64,000 nt of DNA from Elstera sp043721315 (GTDB lineage Bacteria; Pseudomonadota; Alphaproteobacteria; Elsterales; Elsteraceae): the NCBI GenBank assembly GCA_043721315.1, contig JAYSQZ010000036.1, positions 1-64,000 on the forward strand, given 5' to 3'. Below are positions 42,213 through 49,237 of the stretch, piece by piece (within the stretch, counting starts at the first letter, position 1; each line of letters starts with the position of its first letter). The position numbers and the translations under genes are program-made. The notes under the pieces are model-generated. The model had not been told where the DNA came from, searched no databases, and was given only the letters and a program-made list of their open reading frames with translations.

Positions 42213-42476
42213 ATGCGGTTCACGTCGGATGATCTTCTGCACCATTATGGCGCGGTCGCCCAGCGGGCGGGGTATGAGCCTGTGATGATTTCGGAAGCGG
42301 GCGAAGACCGGCTGGTTCTCATGTCGGTTGATGAATACCGCCGTTTGCTTCGGGGGTGGCGGGTTGCCATCCCGACCGAGGCACTGGACGCCGAAACCCT
42401 AGCGCGGATCACGCTGTCGCACGCGCCCCCCGAGGCTGCGGCCTTTGACCATGAGTGGCCCGAACCGCAAACGTGA
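42213..42476 (+). CDS. Putative Phd/YefM-like antitoxin
   Basis: An 87-residue protein with AQRAGYEPVMISEAGEDRLVLMSVDEYRRLLRG (the stretch PVMIS...VLMSVDEYRRLL resembles the Phd/YefM fold, a beta strand pair followed by a helix). The C-terminal half is acidic and probably flexible, as in toxin-binding tails. It has a strong GGAGAG ribosome binding site. Its stop overlaps the toxin-like gene (GTGA). The assignment rests on motif resemblance and gene pairing. Confidence 0.65.
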   Translation: MRFTSDDLLHHYGAVAQRAGYEPVMISEAGEDRLVLMSVDEYRRLLRGWRVAIPTEALDAETLARITLSHAPPEAAAFDHEWPEPQT

Positions 42477-42907
42477 CCGAGTTTATTCCAAAACCGGGCC
42501 ATGTTCTGCGCTACGCCTACCTCTGGCACGAGGAAGCCGCGAGGGGGTTGGACGAAGGGCAAAAGAACCGCCCCTGCGCTGTTGTTCTGGCTACGGAAAC
42601 GGTGGCAGGGCTTGAGGTTATTCTGCTCCCCATTACACACACAGCCCCCCGTGATCCAACCGAGGCGGTAGAACTCCCGTTAGCGACTAAGCGCCGCTTG
42701 GGATTAGATGACGCGCGCTCCTGGATTGCTCTGACCGAGGTCAATAGGTTTCTCTGGCCAGGTTTTGATATTCGTCCAAAGCCGGGCCAGGGAACGCAGA
42801 CGGCTTGTCTCGGCCTACTGCCGTATAATTTCTTCGAGCATGTGCAACAAAGGCTGCAAGCTTACATCACGCAAAGAAAGTTAAGGGTGACGGATAGAAC
42901 GGACTAA
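42473..42907 (+). CDS. Putative PemK/MazF-like toxin
   Basis: A 144-residue protein from GTG 42473 (an earlier in-frame GTG at 42455 is possible). It has GQKNRPCAVVLATE, VILLPITHTAPRD, LPLATKRRLGLDDARSWIALTEVNRFLWPGF and LGLLPYNFFEHVQQRL. The pattern of an early RPCAVV strand, a THT strand and a conserved W-NRF segment fits PemK-like growth inhibitors, which are ribosome-dependent or free mRNA interferases. The overlap with the small acidic upstream gene supports a toxin-antitoxin unit. Confidence 0.7.
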   Translation: MTEFIPKPGHVLRYAYLWHEEAARGLDEGQKNRPCAVVLATETVAGLEVILLPITHTAPRDPTEAVELPLATKRRLGLDDARSWIALTEVNRFLWPGFDIRPKPGQGTQTACLGLLPYNFFEHVQQRLQAYITQRKLRVTDRTD

Positions 42908-42916
42908 CCTGCCCCC

Positions 42917-44020
42917 TCACATCTTCGGCCACGCCCGGTCAATATCCGCTTTCCGCAAGGTTGCCCGCAGTGAATCGACCAGATCGGTGCGCGGCGGCAG
43001 GGGGGCGAAGCGGGCGGTAAGCTCCGGCGGCAACGAAAAATTCGGCAGAATCGGGCGCACGAAGCCTTCGGCGAACAGGCGCTGGGCCGTTTCGGTGAGG
43101 GCGAAGTTTATCCACAGTTTTCCGCCAGCGGCATTGCGGGCGCCTTTCACCAGCGACAGTGTGTAGGCGGCGGCAGCGGTGCCATCGGCGGGCAGGATCA
43201 CTTCGGCTTCGTCCATGCCGTCGAGATGTTTCACGCGCAGCCCATCGGCCTCAAACGTGATCCAAACCGGGATTTCTCCGCGCAGGAAGCGCGCTTGTGC
43301 GGAGCCGGGGTCGATACGCTGGACGTTTCCGGCTTTATGCAGGGCGGTGAAATACTCAATGCCCGGACGCACTGAATCGAGCGTGCCGCCTGCCGCGACA
43401 TTGGCGGCGAAGGCGAGGGTGAGGCCCACGGTCGTCGTTTGCGGATCGGGGTAGGTAATGCTGTTCTTAAACTCAGGCTTCCGCAAATCGGCCCAAGTGC
43501 GGGGCAGGCTTTTCACCAGCTTGCGGTTCACGACGAAGGCGATGGGCAGGGTGTGAACGCCAACCCACAAACCTTCGGTATCTTTCGCCGCCCCCGGCAG
43601 CCGGTCCAGATTGACCGGGCGGTGGGGGCTAAGCAGGCCCCGGCTGGCGGCATCGAGCGCGACAAGGGAGTAGAAATAAGCGGCATCGGCGGGCGGGCGT
43701 TCGCGCAACCGGTCAAGCTGCGTTACGGTCGCGGTGGAGCCTAAATCGGTATAGGCCAGCGGCACATCTGGGTAGCGCTGCCCGAAAGCCCGCACCACGG
43801 CCCCCCAATTGGCCCAGCCGAGGGCGGTATTGGCGCTGATAGCAACGCCTTCTTTTCCAGCGGCTTCGGCCAGGGCTTTTTCGCCTGGATAAAGCTCTTG
43901 CCCCTCACTGAGCGGGGCAATCTCCTCGGCTTGGGCCAAGGCCCGGTCAAGCGGGGCAAGGCTGAAGCCTACGAGGAAAACCGTCCCTATCAGGGCGCAT
44001 CGGGAGAAGAGCGGCAGCAT
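42917..44020 (-). CDS. Extracellular solute-binding protein of an ABC transporter
   Basis: An exported protein of about 367 residues from ATG 44020 (or three residues longer from 44029), with signal peptide ending near DRALAQA. Segments GKEGVAISANTALGWANWG, YTDLGSTATVTQLDRL, GLWVGVHTLPIAFVVNRKLV, PRTWADLRKPEFKNSITYPDPQTTTVG fit the cluster D spermidine/iron-type binding proteins. No permease or ATPase gene is adjacent, so the ligand is unknown. A terminator for the upstream cold-shock gene lies just before the start. Confidence 0.8.
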   Translation of the reverse strand: MLPLFSRCALIGTVFLVGFSLAPLDRALAQAEEIAPLSEGQELYPGEKALAEAAGKEGVAISANTALGWANWGAVVRAFGQRYPDVPLAYTDLGSTATVTQLDRLRERPPADAAYFYSLVALDAASRGLLSPHRPVNLDRLPGAAKDTEGLWVGVHTLPIAFVVNRKLVKSLPRTWADLRKPEFKNSITYPDPQTTTVGLTLAFAANVAAGGTLDSVRPGIEYFTALHKAGNVQRIDPGSAQARFLRGEIPVWITFEADGLRVKHLDGMDEAEVILPADGTAAAAYTLSLVKGARNAAGGKLWINFALTETAQRLFAEGFVRPILPNFSLPPELTARFAPLPPRTDLVDSLRATLRKADIDRAWPKM

Positions 44021-44057
44021 GAAACCCATCCGGCAAATCACAAAAAACGAAGACCAT

Positions 44058-44092
44058 AAAAAACCCTGCCGATTAGCAAAACCGGCAGGGTC
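44058..44092 (-). terminator. Intrinsic terminator of the double cold-shock gene
   Basis: On the minus strand CCCTGCCG (44090-44083) pairs with CGGCAGGG (44071-44064), followed by a run of T residues (44063-44058). It lies about 65 bases after the cold-shock gene stop and upstream of the solute-binding protein gene. Confidence 0.85.
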
Positions 44093-44157
44093 TAAATCAA
44101 TCATAGAGAAAAACTTACCCCAAGAGAGGAAAGGCTAACTCTCTGAAGAAACGATTT

Positions 44158-44973
44158 TTAGTAGGAATCATGTCCGTGGTCATTGTTGCTCGGGGGCGGG
44201 GCTTCGCCATCGAGCTCCAAGGTACGGGCTTCCGGGCCTTTGTCGCGTTCAATCGACGAGAAACGGACGCGTTGGCCCGGCTGCACATCGACAAGACCAG
44301 CGCGACGCAAGACCGAAGCGTGCAAGAACACGTCTTTCCCACCTGAATCCGGTGTAATGAAGCCAAAGCCCTTCGTGGCATTGAACCATTTTACCGTGCC
44401 TTCGCCGCTTTCGCCGGGAGGGCCACCGCGATCGGCACCAAAGCCGCCGCCGAAGCCACCACGATCAGCGCCGCCGCCGAAGCCGCCGCGATCACCGCCG
44501 CCGCCGAAGCCGCCGCGATCACCGCCACCGCCGCCGAAGCCGCCGCGATCACGGTCGCCGCCGCCGAAGCCGCCACGATCACCACCACGATCAAAGCCGC
44601 CGCCGAAGCCGCCGCCACCACGATCCCCGTAGCTATCACCGCCGAAACCACCGGCACGCGGCGGACGCGGCGCACGTTGGGGTTCACCTTGCGGATTTTC
44701 GACCGCCGTGGAGTCATCGACTTCCAACATGCGCGTCACCTGACGGCCTTTTTTGCCGGGAGCGACTTCACAGGAAATTGTCGCTCCTTCTTTCAGCTGC
44801 TCCAACCCGGCGCGCTGAACCACCGACACGTGAACGAACACGTCTTCCGAACCATCGGTTGGCTTAATAAAGCCAAAACCTTTAGTGGCCGAAAACCACG
44901 TGACTGCGCCGCTCAAGCGTTCCGTTGCCATAGGCGGACGGGGAGCAGACGAAAAAGACCCTTTGCGCATCAT
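44158..44973 (-). CDS. Protein with two cold-shock domains joined by an RGG/GGFGG linker
   Basis: A 271-residue protein (ATG 44973; ATG 44931 would give 257 residues). The first cold-shock domain has SGAVTWFSATKGFGFIKP and DVFVHVSVVQRAGL, the second GTVKWFNATKGFGFITP and DVFLHASVLRRAGL; both keep RNP1 and RNP2. Between them about 100 residues are built of GGFGGG, DRGG and RGGFGG repeats, an RNA-binding, disordered type of segment seen in eukaryotic RNA-binding proteins. Alphaproteobacterial two-domain cold-shock proteins are common, but this long RGG linker is unusual. A terminator follows. Confidence 0.9.
   Translation of the reverse strand: MMRKGSFSSAPRPPMATERLSGAVTWFSATKGFGFIKPTDGSEDVFVHVSVVQRAGLEQLKEGATISCEVAPGKKGRQVTRMLEVDDSTAVENPQGEPQRAPRPPRAGGFGGDSYGDRGGGGFGGGFDRGGDRGGFGGGDRDRGGFGGGGGDRGGFGGGGDRGGFGGGADRGGFGGGFGADRGGPPGESGEGTVKWFNATKGFGFITPDSGGKDVFLHASVLRRAGLVDVQPGQRVRFSSIERDKGPEARTLELDGEAPPPSNNDHGHDSY
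44404..44640. repeat. Glycine/arginine-coding repeat tract in the cold-shock gene
   Basis: Irregular tandem units of GCCGCCGAAGCCGCC followed by GCGATCA, repeated about eight times on the plus strand, code GGFGGGGDRGG-type units on the minus strand. Unit lengths vary by whole codons, which suggests expansion and contraction in frame. Confidence 0.85.
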
Positions 44974-45414
44974 GAACCGACAAACTCCGTACGAACCGCC
45001 CACAGGGCGGACCAAATCAACTTAATGGCCGGGCGAGCTGAGACTCGTTGCGTACCCCGTGCCTGACACGCAACTGTCGCTCCGACCAAGTAAAAACTGT
45101 TTGCTACGCTCGAACATGCGACCCGCCCCAAGTGAGAGCGTGACGCGCTATCCTAAAGAAGAACCTTAAAGATTCGAGGGTCCGAAAAACTTTCCGGTCT
45201 CGCTTCCGACTTTCTTCCTGCGCGCATCCAGCTTAAACCTGCCGAATGCGGCGCCGATGAAAAGTACGTTATCCCGCTCGCATAAACGACCGCTATCTCG
45301 CCACTTCCCACACGATACGCCATCCCAAAACACAGCCTACGGGAAGTTACGCCCCGCAGCAAGGCGGATCATTCGATTTGTCAAAAAAAGCTAAATCCTG
45401 ACCTAATGGTCAGT
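44974..45414 (-). other. Long non-coding leader region of the cold-shock gene
   Basis: These 441 bases between the cold-shock gene and the NicO gene have no convincing gene. A 69-codon frame at 45153-45362 on the minus strand has no recognisable features. On the minus strand TTGACA occurs at 45384-45379, without a clear -10 box. A hairpin CCGCCC (44996-45001) / GGGCGG (45005-45010) lies about 23 bases before the start. Another, CTGACC (45398-45403) / GGTCAG (45408-45413), lies at the NicO stop and precedes a T-run on the minus strand. A long 5' leader is common in cold-shock mRNAs. Confidence 0.45.
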
Positions 45415-46416
45415 TTACAGCGTCAAAACGAGTAAAAACACTCCGCCGAGTGTAACAAGAGCCGGACCTGCTAACGCGATGACAAGGCTCCAGAAACCCG
45501 CGCGTTGGGTGTTGTTCGCCCAGCGGCCAACCCACCCCCGCCCCAGCAGAGTGAGCAACCCCAAACCGGTCATGGTGAGGGCCATACCCACCGCAATCGC
45601 GCTGACCATAGCCAAGCCCACAAGCCACAGGCCGTTGGCGGCGCAGAAAATCAATACGATGATCGCCCCAGTGCAAGGAACCGCGCCCGCCATCCAGCCG
45701 GTCAGTCGCGCCCGCCAACGGTCGGCACGGGAGAGCGCGATGGGTTGATGCCCGTGCCCGTGATTCTCGTGCCCGTGATTCTCGTGCCCATGATTCTCGT
45801 GCCCGTGATGATGTCCGTGATGGTGCCCGTGGTCATGCCCGCAGTCGCTAGGGGCGAGGCCCTTTTGCACGCGCTGAGTGGCCTCCAGTAGAAACCATAG
45901 CCCCAGGGCGATGATCCCCGCATAGGCGATCAGACGGATTTCGCGGCTGCTTTCAAAATCCGGTGCGGGTTTGCCGTCGAACAGTAAAAACAGCACGGCG
46001 ACGATGATGAGGGCCGAGGCAACGTGCGTGACGGCAATGCGAATGCCCATTCGCACCCCTTCCCCCAGCCGGGACTCGCGCCCGAGGAAGTAAGAGATAA
46101 CCAGCATCTTGCCGTGCCCTGGTCCGGCGGCGTGAAAGATGCCGTAGAGAAAGGCCGCGCCAACGGCGGTTAGCAGCGTTAGCCAGGAGCCGCCGTCCCG
46201 CAGATCAATCAGCAGGCGGCGGAATTTCAACGCGGCATCGCGCTGCTGGGCCGTCATCCAGCGCATCAGGCTGGTGCTCTCTTCAGGGCTAGAGGCGCTG
46301 ACCGGCGCGGGCGCACCGCGCAGGGGGCCGACTTGCGCGACCGCCGAGCCGAACGGCATCAGCAGGCCGAGCAGCAGGATTAGGGCCAGGATCAGTGGTT
46401 GGATCAGTCGGGGCAT
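45415..46416 (-). CDS. NicO/RcnA-type nickel-cobalt transporter family membrane protein
   Basis: A 333-residue membrane protein with about six or seven hydrophobic segments. Segments YGIFHAAGPGHGKMLVISYFL and VPCTGAIIVLIF are characteristic of the NicO family, and a cytoplasmic or periplasmic loop (about residues 188-225) is extremely His-rich: repeated HGH and HGHENHGHEN. It probably transports a divalent metal. It overlaps the DUF1007 gene by 13 bases and lies downstream of a ZnuA-like gene, so nickel, cobalt or zinc are candidate substrates. Confidence 0.82.
   Translation of the reverse strand: MPRLIQPLILALILLLGLLMPFGSAVAQVGPLRGAPAPVSASSPEESTSLMRWMTAQQRDAALKFRRLLIDLRDGGSWLTLLTAVGAAFLYGIFHAAGPGHGKMLVISYFLGRESRLGEGVRMGIRIAVTHVASALIIVAVLFLLFDGKPAPDFESSREIRLIAYAGIIALGLWFLLEATQRVQKGLAPSDCGHDHGHHHGHHHGHENHGHENHGHENHGHGHQPIALSRADRWRARLTGWMAGAVPCTGAIIVLIFCAANGLWLVGLAMVSAIAVGMALTMTGLGLLTLLGRGWVGRWANNTQRAGFWSLVIALAGPALVTLGGVFLLVLTL
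45757..45801. repeat. 15-base tandem repeat in the NicO gene
   Basis: Three tandem copies of CCCGTGATTCTCGTG (45757-45771, 45772-45786 and 45787-45801, the third with one change) code HENHG repeats on the minus strand in the metal-binding loop. The length is a multiple of three. Confidence 0.85.
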
Positions 46417-47012
46417 TGCAGGGACGCCACTTGCGGATAGGCCAAGCCATTATAAATCGGGTGCGCGCGATCTTCCACCACCACCACCGAGCACGCCGGA
46501 GTGGGGGCGGCGAACACCACGCCGGGCCGATTTTCGGGCAGCAGGCTTTCGATATAATATTCAGGATCATAGCTGCCCACCGTTACCGTGTGGGCAACCC
46601 CGGCCCCGGCGAGCGAGACCGGGCGGCTGAGGGGAACGTAGAAACGGAACACCATCTGTTTCCCCTGAAGCTCGATGCTCAAGCGCTGCACAGGGCCAAC
46701 GGCAACGCGCTTACCCCGCTCATAAACGAAAATAAACTCCGAAAATGCCTCAACTGCCGTGATTTCTTTTGCTTGAAGCTCTTTTGCCTCGGCTGGATCG
46801 AAGCGCCCGTTTTTGTTGCGGTCATAGGTCGTGCGGTAGCGGTCGGAATAAAATTCGTCCCACGCCCAACTTAGGTCGATGCCGGTCAGGGTGCCGTTTT
46901 GAGTGTGAAGGCTCATTTCAAGCTCTATCCACACATGCGGATGGGCGCGGGCGGCAGGCATCAACCCGGCCCATATTATTGCCCCAACGAGGCAGAAGGT
47001 AAAGCAGCGCAT
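46404..47012 (-). CDS. DUF1007 family periplasmic protein
   Basis: A 202-residue exported protein with signal peptide and the start AHPHVWIELEMSLHTQNG, plus LSWAWDEFYSDRYRTTYDRNKNGRFDPAEAKEL, which holds an EF-hand-like acidic loop (DRNKNGRFD). DUF1007 genes commonly accompany NicO-type transporters, as here. A role as periplasmic metal-binding partner is inferred from that association. It overlaps the NicO gene start and follows the ZnuA-like gene by 36 bases. Confidence 0.85.
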   Translation of the reverse strand: MRCFTFCLVGAIIWAGLMPAARAHPHVWIELEMSLHTQNGTLTGIDLSWAWDEFYSDRYRTTYDRNKNGRFDPAEAKELQAKEITAVEAFSEFIFVYERGKRVAVGPVQRLSIELQGKQMVFRFYVPLSRPVSLAGAGVAHTVTVGSYDPEYYIESLLPENRPGVVFAAPTPACSVVVVEDRAHPIYNGLAYPQVASLQCPD

Positions 47013-47048
47013 AGGGGTTTATAGCGAGAGCCAAAGCTCTCGTCACCG

Positions 47049-47951
47049 TTAGTTCTTCATCATGCCCGCAATCAGCATCTTGGTGTTATGGCGCATCATC
47101 GCAAGATAACTCGGTGCTGGGCCGGAGGCGGGGGAGAGCGCGTCTGAATACAGTGACCCGCCAATAGTGGCCCCGGCTTCGGTTGCCAACTGCTGCGTTA
47201 GGCGCGGGTCGGAGATATTTTCAACGAAGACGGCCTTAATCTTTTCCTTACGAATTTGGCTAATCAGTCGCGCCACATCCTTGGCGGAGGCTTCGCTATC
47301 GGTATTCATGCCCTGAGGAGCGTGAAAAGTTACGCCATAGGCTTTACCATAATAGCCGAAGGCATCGTGGGAAGTGATGACGCGGCGTTGCGCCGGCGTA
47401 AGGGCACCCACCTGTGCCGTAATCTCTGCGTCCAGCGCGTCCAACTCAGCCCGATAGGCGGCGGCGCGGGCTTTATAAGTGTCGGCATTAGCGGCGTCTG
47501 CGTCGGCCAGCGCGGCAGCAATCGTGGCGACCATCACTCGGACGTTGCCAACATCCTGCCACGCATGGGGATCGACATTGCCGTGCCCATGACCGTCTTT
47601 ACCAGCGGCGCGGGGGGTGATCCCTTTGGTGACGGTAATCGCCTTGCCTTTCGTGCCGCTACTTTTGAGCAAACGGCTCATCCAGCCCTCGAACCCAAGA
47701 CCGTTCAGAAAGATCAGCTTGGCCCCGGCGACGGCTTTCGCGTCTGCGGGGCTAGGCTGATACACGTGCGCGTCGCCATCTGGGCCAACGAGCACCTTCA
47801 CTACCGCCGCTGGCCCAGCGATTTGAGTAACAAGATCGCCTAAAATCGAAAAACTCGCCACCACTTGCATAGGCTCGGCGGCGCGCACGGGCAGGGTTGC
47901 CGCGAGAAGCGCGATGGCAGGCAGACTGAGCAGCAAACGACGGAAGAGCAT
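47049..47951 (-). CDS. Metal ABC transporter substrate-binding protein (ZnuA-like)
   Basis: A 300-residue exported cluster A-I binding protein with signal peptide ending at PVRAAEP. Metal-binding features are DGDAHVYQPSPADAKAV, a short His-rich loop DGHGHGNVDPHAWQDV, TSHDAFGYYGKAYG and the late conserved FVENISDPR. Zinc is the most likely ligand, or manganese. No cognate ATPase or permease gene is beside it; the genes downstream are DUF1007 and NicO. A Zur-like palindrome lies 23 bases upstream. Confidence 0.87.
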   Translation of the reverse strand: MLFRRLLLSLPAIALLAATLPVRAAEPMQVVASFSILGDLVTQIAGPAAVVKVLVGPDGDAHVYQPSPADAKAVAGAKLIFLNGLGFEGWMSRLLKSSGTKGKAITVTKGITPRAAGKDGHGHGNVDPHAWQDVGNVRVMVATIAAALADADAANADTYKARAAAYRAELDALDAEITAQVGALTPAQRRVITSHDAFGYYGKAYGVTFHAPQGMNTDSEASAKDVARLISQIRKEKIKAVFVENISDPRLTQQLATEAGATIGGSLYSDALSPASGPAPSYLAMMRHNTKMLIAGMMKN

Positions 47952-47973
47952 GATAACCTCGGAACAAGAAAAT

Positions 47974-47990
47974 ACGTTATAACATAACGT
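47974..47990. promoter_or_regulatory. Zur-like operator palindrome upstream of the ZnuA-like gene
   Basis: ACGTTATAACATAACGT is a 17-base perfect palindrome (7-base arms around AAC) and resembles GTTATAATATAAC-type Zur boxes of Proteobacteria. It lies 23 bases before the start of the ZnuA-like gene. Regulation of the three-gene metal operon by zinc is inferred. Confidence 0.65.
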
Positions 47991-48105
47991 CCGCTAAGTG
48001 CAGAAGGCAAGCGGGGGATTTACCAGGGGGAGGCTTGTTTACCCTCGCAGGCCGAAGCGTTTTTTCCAAAACGAGCCGAGGCGTGCGCCGTGCAACAGCC
48101 CCCTC

Positions 48106-48660
48106 TTACTTAAAGCTAAGGTTCAACTCGGCCACGGTGGCCTCTAGCGCGATGCACGAGGCGTCGTAGATGTCCGGCAATTGAGCGGCCCGCGCGGCAG
48201 CACTGCCCCAATCACCGTGCCGCAGCGCCACAACGATTGCGCGGGCTTCTTGGGCCAATAGCCCCATCCCCACGGCACCAGCGGTGCCGATCAGCGAATG
48301 GGCGGTGCGGGCCAAAGCGTCAGCTTGTTCGGCAACCAAGGCGGCTAACGCTGCGTCCAGCAACTCCCGCGCCGTGCGGTGAAACTGCACTAGAATGGCC
48401 GCGCAGCCGCTCGGCGCAAGATAGCGGTAGAGTTCTGCTAGAACATTTGGGTCGATATAGGCTTCGTCCGAGGCGGTGGGCGGCCCCGTCAGCGGCACCG
48501 TCAGAGGCGCCGCCAGCGGCTCTGGCGCGTCTGCCAGCAGGCTGCCCAGCGCTAGGGCATAATGCTTCTGCTCAAGGCTGAGGTCGGTCGTTAGCAACAA
48601 CTCCAGAATCCCGCGCGCGGCGGCTAACCTGTTAGGCAGGATTTCTGGAAGAGGCCCCAC
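48106..48660 (-). CDS. Hpt-domain protein, possible remnant of a hybrid histidine kinase
   Basis: A 184-residue protein. The C-terminal half (about residues 75-180) is an Hpt-type four-helix domain with the phospho-acceptor His121 in ARTAHSLIGTAG. The N-terminal stretch AARGILELLLTTDLSLEQKHYALALGSLL resembles the second helix of a histidine kinase dimerisation domain, without the kinase His or an ATPase domain (its key run is LLLTTDLSLEQKHY). It may be an internally deleted hybrid kinase, or a stand-alone phosphotransfer protein. It ends 6 bases from the mscL stop side and precedes it no promoter is evident. Confidence 0.6.
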   Translation of the reverse strand: MGPLPEILPNRLAAARGILELLLTTDLSLEQKHYALALGSLLADAPEPLAAPLTVPLTGPPTASDEAYIDPNVLAELYRYLAPSGCAAILVQFHRTARELLDAALAALVAEQADALARTAHSLIGTAGAVGMGLLAQEARAIVVALRHGDWGSAAARAAQLPDIYDASCIALEATVAELNLSFK

Positions 48661-48666
48661 CGCCTG

Positions 48667-49083
48667 TTACGGCTTTGGGCGAGACAGAAGATCGCGGATC
48701 TCGCGCAGCAGGGCTACATCTTCCGGCGTTGCGGCGGGCGGCGGCGGCGGCGCTTGGCGGCGCAGCTTATTGACGGCCCTGATCACCATGAACAGCACCC
48801 AGGCGACGATGAGGAAGTTGATCGAAATGGTTAGGAACTGACCATAGCCGATGACGGCCCCTTGTGCCTTGGCATCGGCGTAGGAGGTGGCCGTGACGCC
48901 CCCCACCAACGCTAGGAAATAGTTCGAGAAATCCAGCCCCCCGGCGATCCAGCCGATGACGGGCATCAGCACGTCTTCCACCATCGAGGTAACGATCTTA
49001 CCAAAGGCCGCGCCGATAATCACCCCGACGGCGAGATCAACCACATTGCCTTTTAGCGCAAATTCCCGAAACTCTTTGAGCAT
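48667..49083 (-). CDS. mscL: Large-conductance mechanosensitive channel MscL
   Basis: MscL opens under membrane tension and releases solutes on hypo-osmotic shock. The 138-residue protein has the start MLKEFREFALKGNVVDLAVGVIIGAAFGKIV with TM1 (the first 20 residues contain the family signature), TM2 FLIVAWVLFMVIRAVNKL, and the C-terminal bundle ending EIRDLL. It lies 6 bases before the Hpt gene on the minus strand, so the two may be co-transcribed. Confidence 0.96.
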   Translation of the reverse strand: MLKEFREFALKGNVVDLAVGVIIGAAFGKIVTSMVEDVLMPVIGWIAGGLDFSNYFLALVGGVTATSYADAKAQGAVIGYGQFLTISINFLIVAWVLFMVIRAVNKLRRQAPPPPPAATPEDVALLREIRDLLSRPKP

Positions 49084-49159
49084 TCTGGTGCTCCCCCGCC
49101 ATAGTATTCACTAAAAACAGCTTATGCCAAGAGGGGGGCGCGAACCAGAGGAGATGCAA

Positions 49160-49194
49160 TGCGGTTAGGCTAAATTATCCGCACGCAGCTCTAA
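49160..49194. repeat. Solo degenerate unit of the hairpin repeat
   Basis: GCACGCAGCTCTAA (49181-49194) is identical to part of stem 3 of repeat copy A. Its upstream partner has decayed; only a short TGCGG (49160-49164) / CCGCA (49179-49183) pairing remains. It marks the boundary between mscL and the lower-GC block. Confidence 0.6.
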
Positions 49195-49237
49195 ACCTCT
49201 GTTTTATCGTAGGGGTCACGTCTTCGGCGATCACGCT

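Noticed and set aside
44158..44973. CRISPR-like array, because of regularly spaced repeats at 44404-44640
   Set aside because: The repeats are short, irregular, in frame and code Gly/Arg units within a continuous gene.
45153..45362. 69-codon frame on the minus strand upstream of the cold-shock gene
   Set aside because: No ribosome binding site or recognisable feature; more likely part of the leader of the cold-shock gene.
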